NCBI RefSeq assembly: GCF_001940245.1
Contig: NZ_MJIG01000004.1
Location: forward strand, 682,001-746,000
Source: Anaerostipes sp. 992a
GTDB lineage: Bacteria > Bacillota > Clostridia > Lachnospirales > Lachnospiraceae
DNA length: 64,000 nucleotides
Direction of reading: 5' to 3'
The position numbers and the translations under genes were made by a program. Positions 24,911 to 33,292 of this stretch are shown piece by piece. The notes under the pieces are model-generated. The model did not search any database. It was given only the letters and a program-made list of their open reading frames with translations, and was not told the DNA's origin. Position 1 is the stretch's first letter. The number at the start of each line of letters is the position of its first letter.

Positions 24911-24965
24911 TTAAGTACTACAACAAGACCGCCTGCGGCAGTCTCTTAAGGCTCCTTTTCAAAAA

Positions 24966-25078
24966 GGGAAGGCTGGTCTGTTTCCATCCCAACCCCGGCC
25001 AGTCCTTCCAGATATATATATGGAAGCTGACGGCTCATAATCATAGGCGTTGCCCTTAGATTACTTCGCTCGGAGTCA
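24966..25078 (-). promoter_or_regulatory. Probable molybdenum cofactor (Moco) riboswitch aptamer
   Basis: Minus-strand leader between the peptidase gene and the molybdopterin-binding gene. In order it shows ACTCCGAGC, AAGGGCAACGCCTATG, GAGCCGTCAGCTTCC, GGAAGGACTGGCC, GATGGAAACAGACC and AGCCTTCCC. This order of conserved blocks, with CTTCC/GGAAG and GGAAGG/CCTTCC-type pairings, fits the Moco RNA motif known upstream of cofactor genes. It is followed by a switchable terminator. Assigned from memory of the consensus; no covariance model was run. Confidence 0.72.
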
Positions 25079-25100
25079 ATGATTCTATTTTTGCTCTTTA

Positions 25101-25838
25101 TCAAAGATCTATTTGATTTCCATAAATGCAGATTCGCTTAAGCTCTCCATCCTTAATGCGATATGCCGTACCGTGAAGAACACTTTTTCCTTCCTCCACC
25201 AGGATATAGCTTCCGTCTACCAATGCATAAAATTCATTTCCAAAGCTATCCCCATAGGTAATATCCTCAAATAGACGTTTGCCATCTAGTATATTATACT
25301 TCACATTCTGATAATGTGGCAACACATTAATTTTCGTAAGTCCTAATCCCTGGAAAAATCGAACATAATCAGGATCTACGGATTCTCCCTCCTCCTCTGG
25401 CTGTGCATATACCCATGTGGCACAATTCATGGTTCCTGCACTGATTCCGATTACAATTCCAGTAAACTCCTGGATCAGTTCCCTTAATCCAAGACGATCA
25501 AAAAACTCCATCTGGGTCGGTACATGTCCACCTGCCAGAATTATCACGTCACTTTCTTTTAAGAAGGCGGCAATCTCTCCTGCATTACGATCATCACAGA
25601 TTACCATATCCGAAAGTGTCAGTCCATGATAAGAAAATGCCCCAAAAAAAGTATCTGCCATCTCATCGTTCATTCCGTAGTTGGTTGGATCTGCACTGAT
25701 GATCAGGCATCTGCTATCCGGTTTCCAATGCTTCTTTAACTGCTCAACAAATCCATTGTCCTCATTTAAAATGCACGGAAGCTCAACCCCTTCTGGCATA
25801 TCATTGGTACATGGACTGCTGGTTAAAAATAGTATCAT
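25101..25838 (-). CDS. S51-like peptidase / type 1 glutamine amidotransferase-like protein
   Basis: About 245 residues of the dipeptidase E/cyanophycinase-like group. The nucleophile elbow is VIGISAGTMNCATWV (Ser in GISAG) and the preceding DVIILAGGHVPTQ strip fits the fold. Start taken at ATG 25838 behind AAGGAGGAAAGT; the frame extends 8 codons upstream into the mogA end. It sits inside the cofactor operon, between mogA and the riboswitch, but nothing in the sequence ties it to molybdenum. Substrate unknown. Confidence 0.82.
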   Translation of the reverse strand: MILFLTSSPCTNDMPEGVELPCILNEDNGFVEQLKKHWKPDSRCLIISADPTNYGMNDEMADTFFGAFSYHGLTLSDMVICDDRNAGEIAAFLKESDVIILAGGHVPTQMEFFDRLGLRELIQEFTGIVIGISAGTMNCATWVYAQPEEEGESVDPDYVRFFQGLGLTKINVLPHYQNVKYNILDGKRLFEDITYGDSFGNEFYALVDGSYILVEEGKSVLHGTAYRIKDGELKRICIYGNQIDL

Positions 25839-25848
25839 ACTTTCCTCC

Positions 25849-26346
25849 TTAACTTCGAGCACAGTTTTTGGCTTTCCCAGTCAATATCTCCACTCCGTGC
25901 TCCAATTCTGGAAATATGAATTCCAGACATTCCTCAACAGCCTTTGGACTTCCTGGCAGATTCACGATCAGAGTCTGCTTTCGAATTCCTGCTGCAGCAC
26001 GACTGAGCATAGCCCTCTTTGTAAACTGCATGCTATAAGCTCTCATGGCCTCCGGAATTCCCGGGACCACCCGTTCGGATACGGAAAGGGTAGCCTCCGG
26101 CATACAATCCCGTATAGAAAATCCAGTACCTCCTGTGGTCAGAATCAAATCTGCCAGATGCTCATCACAAATCTTCCTCAATTCCTCTTCCAGCACTTCT
26201 CTTGTATCTGGAAGCAGATTCGTATATACAATCTGAGCACCAAAGGACTTTGCAATTTCCTGTACACGTGGTCCACTTAAATCTTCTCTCTCTCCGGCAT
26301 AGCCAGAATCGCTGGATGTAATAACTGCAACTCTCATCCTGCTCAC
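25849..26346 (-). CDS. mogA: MogA/MoaB family molybdopterin adenylyltransferase
   Basis: 165 residues. It activates molybdopterin with AMP ahead of MoeA. Core strips are VAVITSSDSGYAGEREDLSG, DLILTTGGTGFSIRDCMPEA (TTGGTG MPT-binding loop) and VNLPGSPKAVEECLEFI. Normal length for MoaB/MogA single-domain enzymes. Its start overlaps the moaA stop by 4 bases, a tight operon joint. MoaB versus MogA cannot be separated by sequence reading alone. Confidence 0.88.
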   Translation of the reverse strand: MSRMRVAVITSSDSGYAGEREDLSGPRVQEIAKSFGAQIVYTNLLPDTREVLEEELRKICDEHLADLILTTGGTGFSIRDCMPEATLSVSERVVPGIPEAMRAYSMQFTKRAMLSRAAAGIRKQTLIVNLPGSPKAVEECLEFIFPELEHGVEILTGKAKNCARS

Positions 26347-27314
26347 CCTCCAATCTGTGACATACTTTTCGTCTCGATCTCTTTTGTTTCAAAATGATGC
26401 TCTTTCGGTTTATGACGAACGGCATTCTGAATCACTGCTGCCAGTTCCAGCTTTCTTCCCTGGCGAATCAGCGTCTTTAAATCCACCATATCAGCGGACT
26501 GCAGGCATAATCTCAGCTTTCCATCCGCAGTCAGACGAATCCGATTGCAATTCTCGCAGAATTTATGGCTGACTGCACTGATGAATCCAATTTTTCCCTG
26601 GAACCCATCCAGCTGATAATAGTCTGATGGTCCAAATCCCAATGGTCTTTCTTCTTTACACTCTTTCATCTTTCCAAAGACTTCTTCCAGGACCTCTTTC
26701 ACCTGTTCCTGGGTCCTTCTCTGTTCTTCTCCTCCGAAAACCGTTGGCATATATTCTATAAAACGCACATGGACGGATTTCGTTCTAGCTATCTGGGCCA
26801 TGGAAACCGCTGTCTCTTTCCAGTCTTCTCCATTTAAGACACAATTTATCTTTACCGTCACCTGTGGATAGGTGCATATGGCTTCTAAGCCTTTGAGCAC
26901 CTGATCGATGTTTCCACCTCTGGTTATGGCTGCATAAGCATCCTTATTCAGCGTGTCGATACTGATATTCACTCCATCAACGCCTGCCTGAACAAGCCTC
27001 TCTGCCATCTCTTCTAATAAAATTCCATTGGTCGTAAGAGTGACTGTTTCAATTCCCGGTACCTGCTTCAGCTTTTCTATCAGCCGCCAGCATTCCTTTC
27101 GCACCAGCGGCTCTCCTCCTGTAATTTTTACATGCTTTAATCCGATCTTTGCCATCATCCGACAGATTATCTCAATCTCTTCATACGTTAAGATCTCATC
27201 ATGGCTCATACAGGTAATTCCTTCTTCCGGCATGCAGTAGGTACATCGAAGATTACATCTGTCTGTAATCGATATTCTTAAATAATCAATCTTTCTTCCG
27301 TAATTATCCTTCAT
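26343..27314 (-). CDS. moaA: GTP 3',8-cyclase MoaA
   Basis: Radical SAM enzyme for the first step of molybdopterin synthesis, 323 residues. The N-terminal cluster is CNLRCTYC (C-x3-C-x2-C); the GGEPLVRKECW strip follows; the C-terminal second cluster is CENCNRIRLTADGKLRLC, typical of MoaA. The usual C-terminal GG (SQIGG) needed for activity is present. It abuts moaC (shared base at 27314) and overlaps mogA, forming a continuous operon. Confidence 0.96.
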   Translation of the reverse strand: MKDNYGRKIDYLRISITDRCNLRCTYCMPEEGITCMSHDEILTYEEIEIICRMMAKIGLKHVKITGGEPLVRKECWRLIEKLKQVPGIETVTLTTNGILLEEMAERLVQAGVDGVNISIDTLNKDAYAAITRGGNIDQVLKGLEAICTYPQVTVKINCVLNGEDWKETAVSMAQIARTKSVHVRFIEYMPTVFGGEEQRRTQEQVKEVLEEVFGKMKECKEERPLGFGPSDYYQLDGFQGKIGFISAVSHKFCENCNRIRLTADGKLRLCLQSADMVDLKTLIRQGRKLELAAVIQNAVRHKPKEHHFETKEIETKSMSQIGG

Positions 27315-27796
27315 TATGCATCCCTTCTATAAGTCCCGCTTTTTCCACCGGTTTTTTCTTCCAGTCTTACATCGGTAATCACCATGGATTTATCAATGGC
27401 CTTACACATATCATATATGGTAAGCAATGCCACGGACACTCCCGTCAATGCTTCCATCTCTACTCCTGTCTTCCCTTCCAGCTTCGCCATACATTGAGCC
27501 TTGATCTCACTGGCAGCTTCATCAATCTCAAAGTCAATGGAACATTTCTGAATAAAAAGTGGATGACACATGGGAATCAGATGGGATGTCTGCTTTACTG
27601 CCATAATTCCTGCCACTCTTGCAACACCAAGCACATCGCCTTTTTCCACAGTTCCTTTCGTAACTGCTTCCATCACCTGCCGATTTACCTTTATCCTGCC
27701 TGAGGCAATGGCCACACGTCTGGTCACATTCTTTTCTGACACATCTACCATGATAGCATTCCCTTTTTGATCAAAATGACTTAACTTCTCTTCCAT
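27314..27796 (-). CDS. moaC: Cyclic pyranopterin monophosphate synthase MoaC
   Basis: 160 residues, standard length. It converts the MoaA product to cyclic pyranopterin monophosphate. Characteristic pieces: [20 protein letters not shown] at the start, [16 protein letters not shown] and [20 protein letters not shown] with the catalytic Lys in KAIDKSM. Overlaps the mobA end by 26 bases. Confidence 0.96.
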   Translation of the reverse strand: MEEKLSHFDQKGNAIMVDVSEKNVTRRVAIASGRIKVNRQVMEAVTKGTVEKGDVLGVARVAGIMAVKQTSHLIPMCHPLFIQKCSIDFEIDEAASEIKAQCMAKLEGKTGVEMEALTGVSVALLTIYDMCKAIDKSMVITDVRLEEKTGGKSGTYRRDA

Positions 27797-28355
27797 CCCA
27801 ATCTCCTCTTAATCTCTCATATTCTTTTGGCGTATTGATATTGTATACTGCCTTGTTATTTTCTAATTGTATCACAGATGGTTTTGTTCGGGCAATGAAA
27901 TCCATCATTCGATAATTTTTCTCCTGGATCATCTCCTTTAGGACCGGAAGAACCTCCTTTGGATAAATTCCCAGTAATGGGTGGATCTGCTGCCCCGTTT
28001 GTACAACGGTTACCTTCTTCTCTGCCCTGTATACTGCCAGGATTCGTTCTACTGTCTCCTGATTCAATAAGGGCATATCACACGCAGTAACAAATAGTGC
28101 CTCTTCCTTACAAGCCATCAAGCCAGAATAAATACCTCCCATAGGCCCCAGATCAGGATACTGATCAACAATCATGGGCATACCAAGTCCTTTGTATGGT
28201 CCTTCGTTCTCCACAGATAAATAAATATTAGAAAATCCCTGCAGTGCATTCAGGATATGCTGCAAGAAGGAATTTCCTCCATATTCTAAGAACAGCTTTT
28301 TCTTTCCATTCATTCTTCTGTTTTTCCCGCCTGTTAATATGTATCCTGCGATCAT
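27771..28355 (-). CDS. mobA: Molybdenum cofactor guanylyltransferase MobA
   Basis: 194 residues, MobA nucleotidyltransferase fold. It attaches GMP to the cofactor to give the bis-MGD type used by DMSO-reductase-family enzymes. Motifs: [19 protein letters not shown] (nucleotide loop), [12 protein letters not shown] and [13 protein letters not shown] (metal-binding DMP). First gene of the minus-strand cofactor run; the upstream 250 bases hold several hairpins and probably the promoter. Confidence 0.92.
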   Translation of the reverse strand: MIAGYILTGGKNRRMNGKKKLFLEYGGNSFLQHILNALQGFSNIYLSVENEGPYKGLGMPMIVDQYPDLGPMGGIYSGLMACKEEALFVTACDMPLLNQETVERILAVYRAEKKVTVVQTGQQIHPLLGIYPKEVLPVLKEMIQEKNYRMMDFIARTKPSVIQLENNKAVYNINTPKEYERLRGDWDGREVKSF

Positions 28356-28395
28356 TTTCTATTTCCTTTCTATTTAGCACTACATACATATTTTA

Positions 28396-28585
28396 GAATC
28401 ATTGTTTGATTCTCTGTGAAAAAGAATCCTGCTCTGCAGGATTCTACGCTTGCGGCGGATCGCTCTTGCGACATCCTCCTATCCGCCGCAGTGCGATCCT
28501 CACGGAGTGTTTTTATGGAATAGGAAAAGAAATTTCCTATTCCATAAAAAATTCCGTGACACTCGTCACGGAATCATTTCCATTA
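28396..28585. repeat. Cluster of four perfect hairpins upstream of mobA
   Basis: Four palindromes in 190 bases: AGAATCCTG-CTCTG-CAGGATTCT; GCGGCGGA ... TCCGCCGC; TTTTTATGGAATAGGAAA and its exact complement around a short loop; and ATTCCGTGA-CACTCG-TCACGGAAT. The third resembles a terminator for the metallophosphoesterase gene; the others may regulate the mobA promoter or be remnants of a repeat. Confidence 0.6.
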
Positions 28586-28608
28586 TTCATTTTATTCTTC
28601 ATCACCAT

Positions 28609-29796
28609 TCATCCTTTTTGCACATAAATATTATGATTTCTTATAGAATCATGTAAAATACTCTTTAAATATGTAAAGAAGGCGATATTCTCACCATACT
28701 GCTCCCACAATTTCCATCCATGGGCATTCTTGATCTCATCGCAGATTTCATAAAAGTCCCCTGAGAAATAGTACATATTGAGTCGCGCTGCATAAACAGA
28801 CATCTCTAACTTGACCACATCTGGAATTTCATCTGCACCTTCCAATTCCTTAGAAACCTGGCGAATAAAATTATTGTAATAAAACCTTCGATAATCTGCC
28901 CTCATTTTCTGAGACATCATAATCTGTTGTGTCTGATAGATGATATGATTTCCATCTTCTATCGTAAGTATTCCATATTGATGTGGATAAGTACACGGTG
29001 AGGACGTAGCAATGTCCATAATTCCATTCTGCTGCTCCATATGCTGCATATGCATATGACCACTTAAAAATAAAGACGTCTCATACTTCTTTAACAGCAT
29101 GGCAACCCTTTCATGATTGCGCATGGTAAAGCTTTCCCGAAAAATCAGGTTGTGATATGCAAGATTGTAATGCCCTGCAACCAACGGATAAGCTCCATAT
29201 TTCCTTGCTTTTTTCAGATTTTCTTCCAGCCAGCCAAACGTCTCTTCCCTTAATTCTCCATATCTTAATGGCTTCTCTTCGACCCTGGCACAATTATCCA
29301 GACAAAATAACCATATATTAGTAGATAAGGGAACCACATAACTCAGACTTGCCGAATCTATGGAAAATGCCTGTGCATAGCCAAATTCATAATATAGCTC
29401 CTTAAATTGCACCTCATTGATCGATGGAACTTCATAGGTATCATCGCCTCGATATCCTTTTGCATTTGGATGACCGATATCATGATTTCCAGGAAGTACA
29501 AAGACAGGAACACCATTCTGCTTTACCATCTTTAGTTTTTCAATCAATTCCTTATGACTCACCAATTCCCCGTTGAGTGCCAGATCTCCTGTCAAAATCA
29601 ATGCATCCAGTTGTTGCTGCTGCACCTCGAAAAGCATCTCATCAATTAACTTTTCCCCATTCTTTGTCTGTTTTCCATCACTGTTATAATACATTCTGCT
29701 GAAAGCCTTTCCATCATCATAAAGACTTTTCGATAGCAGATGAAGATCTGAACTGACTGCCAGTTTGATATATTCCTGATTACAAATTACTTCCAT
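28609..29796 (-). CDS. Calcineurin-like metallophosphoesterase
   Basis: 395-residue dinuclear metal phosphoesterase, probably acting on a nucleotide or phosphodiester. Motifs in order: SSDLHLLSKSL, LILTGDLALNGE, LPGNHDIGHPN, LVAGHYNLAYH and LFLSGHMHMQH (D-x-H, GDxxxNGE, GNHD, H, GHxH). A C-terminal helical extension of about 110 residues is typical of longer clostridial members. No signal peptide is visible, so cytoplasmic. Single gene. Confidence 0.88.
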   Translation of the reverse strand: MEVICNQEYIKLAVSSDLHLLSKSLYDDGKAFSRMYYNSDGKQTKNGEKLIDEMLFEVQQQQLDALILTGDLALNGELVSHKELIEKLKMVKQNGVPVFVLPGNHDIGHPNAKGYRGDDTYEVPSINEVQFKELYYEFGYAQAFSIDSASLSYVVPLSTNIWLFCLDNCARVEEKPLRYGELREETFGWLEENLKKARKYGAYPLVAGHYNLAYHNLIFRESFTMRNHERVAMLLKKYETSLFLSGHMHMQHMEQQNGIMDIATSSPCTYPHQYGILTIEDGNHIIYQTQQIMMSQKMRADYRRFYYNNFIRQVSKELEGADEIPDVVKLEMSVYAARLNMYYFSGDFYEICDEIKNAHGWKLWEQYGENIAFFTYLKSILHDSIRNHNIYVQKG

Positions 29797-29880
29797 AATT
29801 CCTCCAACCTTCGATTCAAAGGATGTACCCGCTGCGTCATATTCAGTATTATAACATATTTTATAGAAAGAATCTATGCA

Positions 29881-30054
29881 TTAGCTATCTTGTCTTTCAC
29901 CATCTGTATGTTTTATCTGATGGCAATAGCCACCACAATTCTTGCATTCTCCACCACAGTGAATGGATTTGCCTGCTTTTTTATCTCGAATCATACTTCG
30001 TATGATCAATGCGACAATAACAATAAGGATTGCTCCTACTACGATCGTTCCCAC
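29881..30054 (-). CDS. FeoB-associated Cys-rich membrane protein
   Basis: 57 residues. One transmembrane helix (GTIVVGAILIVIVALIIRSM) followed by a cytoplasmic tail HCGGECKNCGGYCHQ, the arrangement of the FeoB_associated family. Start is a GTG at 30054 with a strong AAAGGAGGATTATA site; frames further up overlap feoB. Located directly after feoB. The Cys cluster may bind iron. Confidence 0.82.
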   Translation of the reverse strand: MGTIVVGAILIVIVALIIRSMIRDKKAGKSIHCGGECKNCGGYCHQIKHTDGERQDS

Positions 30055-30092
30055 TATAATCCTCCTTTCCACCTCCAAAAATATCAGATTCA

Positions 30093-32246
30093 TTATAATC
30101 CTATTGTTGTTTTTATGTAAAGGTCTGATCTTTTGCTTTCTTTATATGGTCTGAATAGCAGATATACAAATCCGATGCATAATGCAATTGCAACGACCGT
30201 AAAAATTCCAAATCCACCACCGGTTACCAGAGTTCCTATCTGATATACACACAGTGATACCACATAAGCTAACAGGCACTGATAACCGATAGCATATAAG
30301 AACCATTTTGTGCTGTTCATTTCACGCTTAATGGCCCCCATTGCTGCAAAACAAGGTGCACATAATAAGTTAAATATAAGGAAGGAATATGCTGCAAGCT
30401 GACTCATGCTTCCGGCAAGTGTTCTCCAGATTTCTACTCCATCTTCTGCAACCTCTTCCACGCCGTACAGGATACCGAAGGTACCTACCACATTTTCTTT
30501 TGCAACTAATCCTGTAATGGCTGCCACAGCAGATTTCCAGTTGCCCCATCCAAGAGGCGCAAAGACCCACGCAAATATATTTCCAATACGAGCCAGGATA
30601 CTATGGTCTAATTCCATTGTCTCTAACATTCGGAATTGTCCATCTACCCATCCAAAATAAGACGTGAACCACACTAAGATCGTGGAAAGAAGAATGATCG
30701 TACCTGCCTTTTTGATAAAGGACCATCCACGTTCCCACATACTTCTTAATACGCTTCCCGGCGTTGGCATATGATATGCAGGTAATTCCATGACAAATGG
30801 GGTCGGATCACCAGCGAACATCCTTGTTTTCTTTAAAATAATACCAGAACAGATAATTGCTGCGATTCCAACAAAATAAGCACTTGGTGCCACCCAGGAA
30901 GCTCCACCAAACAAGGCACCTGCAATCAGTGCAATGATTGGAAGCTTCGCTCCACAAGGAATAAAGGTTGTTGTCATAATCGTCATTCTTCTGTCTCGTT
31001 CATTTTCAATGGTTCTGGAAGCCATAACTCCCGGAACTCCACATCCAGTACCAATCAGGATCGGAATAAAAGATTTTCCAGACAATCCAAATCTACGGAA
31101 AATTCGGTCCATGATAAAAGCGACACGGGCCATATAACCACAGCCTTCTAAAAATCCCAAGAAGATAAATAATACCAGCATCTGAGGAACAAATCCCAAC
31201 ACTGCTCCAACTCCGGCCACAATGCCATCCAGAATCAGTGCCTGCAGCCACGCTGCGCACCCAATGCTTGTTAACACTCCTTCAACAGCCGGAGGAATAA
31301 TTTCTCCAAATAATACATCATTGGTCCAGTCTGTAACGATGGTTCCTACTGTAGTTACAGAAATATAATATACCAACCACATCACAGCTGCAAAAATTGG
31401 AAGCGCTAAAATACGATTTGTTACAATTTTATCTATTTTGTCTGAAACAGTTAATTTTTCTCCTGTGTGTTTTTTCTTATAGCATTCACCGATAATAGAT
31501 GAGATATAGATATATCGTTCATTTGTAATAATACTTTCTGTATCATCGTCCATGGCTGCTTCGATTTCCGCAATCTCAGCAGATGCATCCGGCACCTGGC
31601 TTAACTGCTCTTCAATCTTATCATCCTTTTCCAAAAGCTTCACTGCGAAGAATCGTTTTTGTTCCTCTGCCACTTCATAGCCTAACTTCATCTCAATAGA
31701 AGAAAGCACTTTTTCTACTTTTTCGTCAAAAGCATGCACCTGCTTCATTGCTTCTTTGGCAGTTGCAAGCTTCACTGCAAGATCTGCTGCTTCCTTGACT
31801 CCCTCTGCTTTTAATGCAGAAATCTCCACCACTTTACATCCAAGCTTCTTGGCCAATTTATCAATGTAAATCTGATCGCCATTCTTTCTTACGATGTCCA
31901 TCATATTTACTGCCATCACAACCGGAATTCCCAATTCCATCAGCTGTGTAGTCAAATACAGATTTCGTTCAATATTGGTCCCATCTATAATATTTAAAAT
32001 TGCATCTGGTCTTTCATTGATCAAATAATTTCTTGCTACTACTTCTTCTAATGTATAAGGTGATAAAGAATAAATACCTGGTAGATCGGTGATGGTAACA
32101 TCCTTATTTCCTTTTAGTTTTCCTTCTTTCTTTTCTACAGTCACTCCTGGCCAGTTTCCAACATACTGATTTGCACCAGTTAATGCATTGAATAACGTTG
32201 TCTTTCCACTGTTCGGATTTCCTGCTAAAGCAATTGTAATTGCCAT
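30093..32246 (-). CDS. feoB: Ferrous iron transport protein B
   Basis: 717-residue GTP-gated inner-membrane Fe(II) importer. N-terminal G domain: G1 GNPNSGKTTLFN, G3 DLPGIYSL, G4 NMMD (about residues 10-120). A linker GDI-like region follows, then the membrane part with the two Gate motifs (GCGVPGVMASRTIENERDRR and the late CAPCFAAMGAIKREMNS). Normal length. Preceded by two FeoA genes and a short Fur-like gene, all on the minus strand from a Fur-box promoter. Confidence 0.95.
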   Translation of the reverse strand: MAITIALAGNPNSGKTTLFNALTGANQYVGNWPGVTVEKKEGKLKGNKDVTITDLPGIYSLSPYTLEEVVARNYLINERPDAILNIIDGTNIERNLYLTTQLMELGIPVVMAVNMMDIVRKNGDQIYIDKLAKKLGCKVVEISALKAEGVKEAADLAVKLATAKEAMKQVHAFDEKVEKVLSSIEMKLGYEVAEEQKRFFAVKLLEKDDKIEEQLSQVPDASAEIAEIEAAMDDDTESIITNERYIYISSIIGECYKKKHTGEKLTVSDKIDKIVTNRILALPIFAAVMWLVYYISVTTVGTIVTDWTNDVLFGEIIPPAVEGVLTSIGCAAWLQALILDGIVAGVGAVLGFVPQMLVLFIFLGFLEGCGYMARVAFIMDRIFRRFGLSGKSFIPILIGTGCGVPGVMASRTIENERDRRMTIMTTTFIPCGAKLPIIALIAGALFGGASWVAPSAYFVGIAAIICSGIILKKTRMFAGDPTPFVMELPAYHMPTPGSVLRSMWERGWSFIKKAGTIILLSTILVWFTSYFGWVDGQFRMLETMELDHSILARIGNIFAWVFAPLGWGNWKSAVAAITGLVAKENVVGTFGILYGVEEVAEDGVEIWRTLAGSMSQLAAYSFLIFNLLCAPCFAAMGAIKREMNSTKWFLYAIGYQCLLAYVVSLCVYQIGTLVTGGGFGIFTVVAIALCIGFVYLLFRPYKESKRSDLYIKTTIGL

Positions 32247-32303
32247 TTTCCTATCCTCCTTAAAAATATCTAATTATTTTTTCATCTTTCTTATGCAAAT
32301 GGA

Positions 32304-32525
32304 TTATTCAACTGCAATCATTGCAGCATCCGCTTTTCGAACAGATAACTCATATCCTCTGACCGTAATCTCCATCGGATCCCCCAGAGGTGCTACCTTT
32401 CTGACATAAATATCTACACCTTTTGTAATTCCCATGTCCATAATACGTCTTTTTACAGGCCCCTCTCCTGTAAGCTTTACTACCTTCACAGTCTGACCAC
32501 ATGGAATTTCTCGTAAAGTTTTCAT
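32304..32525 (-). CDS. feoA: FeoA-like SH3-domain protein (second copy)
   Basis: 73 residues, FeoA fold: LREIPCGQTVKVVKLTGEGP, RRIMDMGITKGVDIYVRKVA, PLGDPMEITVRGYELSVRK. A cytoplasmic partner that modulates FeoB. 57 bases upstream of feoB. Confidence 0.9.
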   Translation of the reverse strand: MKTLREIPCGQTVKVVKLTGEGPVKRRIMDMGITKGVDIYVRKVAPLGDPMEITVRGYELSVRKADAAMIAVE

Positions 32526-32541
32526 ATTGATTCCTCCTATA

Positions 32542-32757
32542 TTATTTTACCATTATTTTGGCCGCCATCTCTTTTCCAATGGCAACTCTGGAATTTTTAA
32601 TGTTTATGATTACATTCCCGTCAATCCTGGACACGACCGTAGCCTCTGCGCCTACTACAAATCCCAGATTTTCCAGAAATCTTCTCGTCTTTTCATTTCC
32701 TCCAACCCGAATGACCGTATTGGATTCTCCTGCATTTACCATAGCTAAAGGCATCAT
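32542..32757 (-). CDS. feoA: FeoA-like SH3-domain protein (first copy)
   Basis: 71 residues, diverged FeoA fold: MPLAMVNAGESNTVIRVGG, RRFLENLGFVVGAEATVVS, GNVIINIKNSRVAIGKEMAA. It lies 16 bases before the second copy. Tandem FeoA genes are common in clostridia. Confidence 0.88.
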   Translation of the reverse strand: MMPLAMVNAGESNTVIRVGGNEKTRRFLENLGFVVGAEATVVSRIDGNVIINIKNSRVAIGKEMAAKIMVK

Positions 32758-32796
32758 ACATTCCCTTCTTTCGTCTTATTATGTACAACGGTTATC

Positions 32797-33036
32797 TTAT
32801 AATTCGACCTGATACATGGAATTCCTTGTAATGATTCCATACTCCTCCAGTGTCCGCATCATACGGTATACCGTTGCAATTCCAATGGATGGATCCTTTT
32901 TCGATGCAAGATAATAGATCTCTTTGCAGGAAGCACAATCATGCTCTAAGATAATATCAATCAAGATTCTCCTTTGGTTGGTAATCCTTAATCCATGGCT
33001 TCTTAACTTCTCTATTACTACTTCGTTACTGCACAT
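32797..33036 (-). CDS. Short Fur-family DNA-binding protein
   Basis: 79 residues with only the Fur winged helix: LRSHGLRITNQRRILIDIIL, CASCKEIYYLASKKDPSIGI, ATVYRMMRTLEEYGIITRN. Normal Fur/PerR/Zur proteins are 130-150 residues; here the dimerisation and metal-binding half is absent and the frame ends in YQVEL. It may be a real short form or a C-terminally truncated copy. It is the first gene of the feo set and lies behind Fur boxes, so autoregulation is likely. Confidence 0.8.
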   Translation of the reverse strand: MCSNEVVIEKLRSHGLRITNQRRILIDIILEHDCASCKEIYYLASKKDPSIGIATVYRMMRTLEEYGIITRNSMYQVEL

Positions 33037-33114
33037 TCTACTCCTTGCCTCTCTTTCATAACACCTCTGTTTTTAAATTTTGAAATCAATTATCACTTTC
33101 AAATTTCATATCTA

Positions 33115-33143
33115 ATGATAACGACTCTCATTTGTATTGTCAA
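33115..33143 (-). promoter_or_regulatory. Promoter of the fur-like/feo genes
   Basis: Minus strand TTGACA (plus 33138-33143), 17-base spacer, TATCAT (plus 33115-33120), with Fur-like palindromic sequences on both sides. Confidence 0.7.
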
Positions 33144-33151
33144 GTTTTTTA

Positions 33152-33170
33152 TTGATAACAATTATCATTA
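33152..33170. promoter_or_regulatory. Fur box
   Basis: TTGATAACAATTATCATTA matches the 19-base Fur consensus (GATAATGATAATCATTATC) in its palindromic core. A second, weaker TAATGATAACGACTCTCATT lies over the -10 region (about 33113). Placement predicts iron-dependent repression of the feo set. Confidence 0.75.
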
Positions 33171-33226
33171 ATCGCTTCTCTTTTATACTCTACTTCACTA
33201 ATCCACTAATGAATTATCACACCGAC

Positions 33227-33256
33227 TTGCACAGCACGCATTAAAAAAGCTATAAT
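33227..33256 (+). promoter_or_regulatory. Promoter of the NSS transporter gene
   Basis: TTGCAC (33227-33232), 18 bases, TATAAT (33251-33256), 37 bases upstream of the start. Confidence 0.6.
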
Positions 33257-33292
33257 AAAGGATAGAAATTTAATATTTGGGAGGACAAAATT

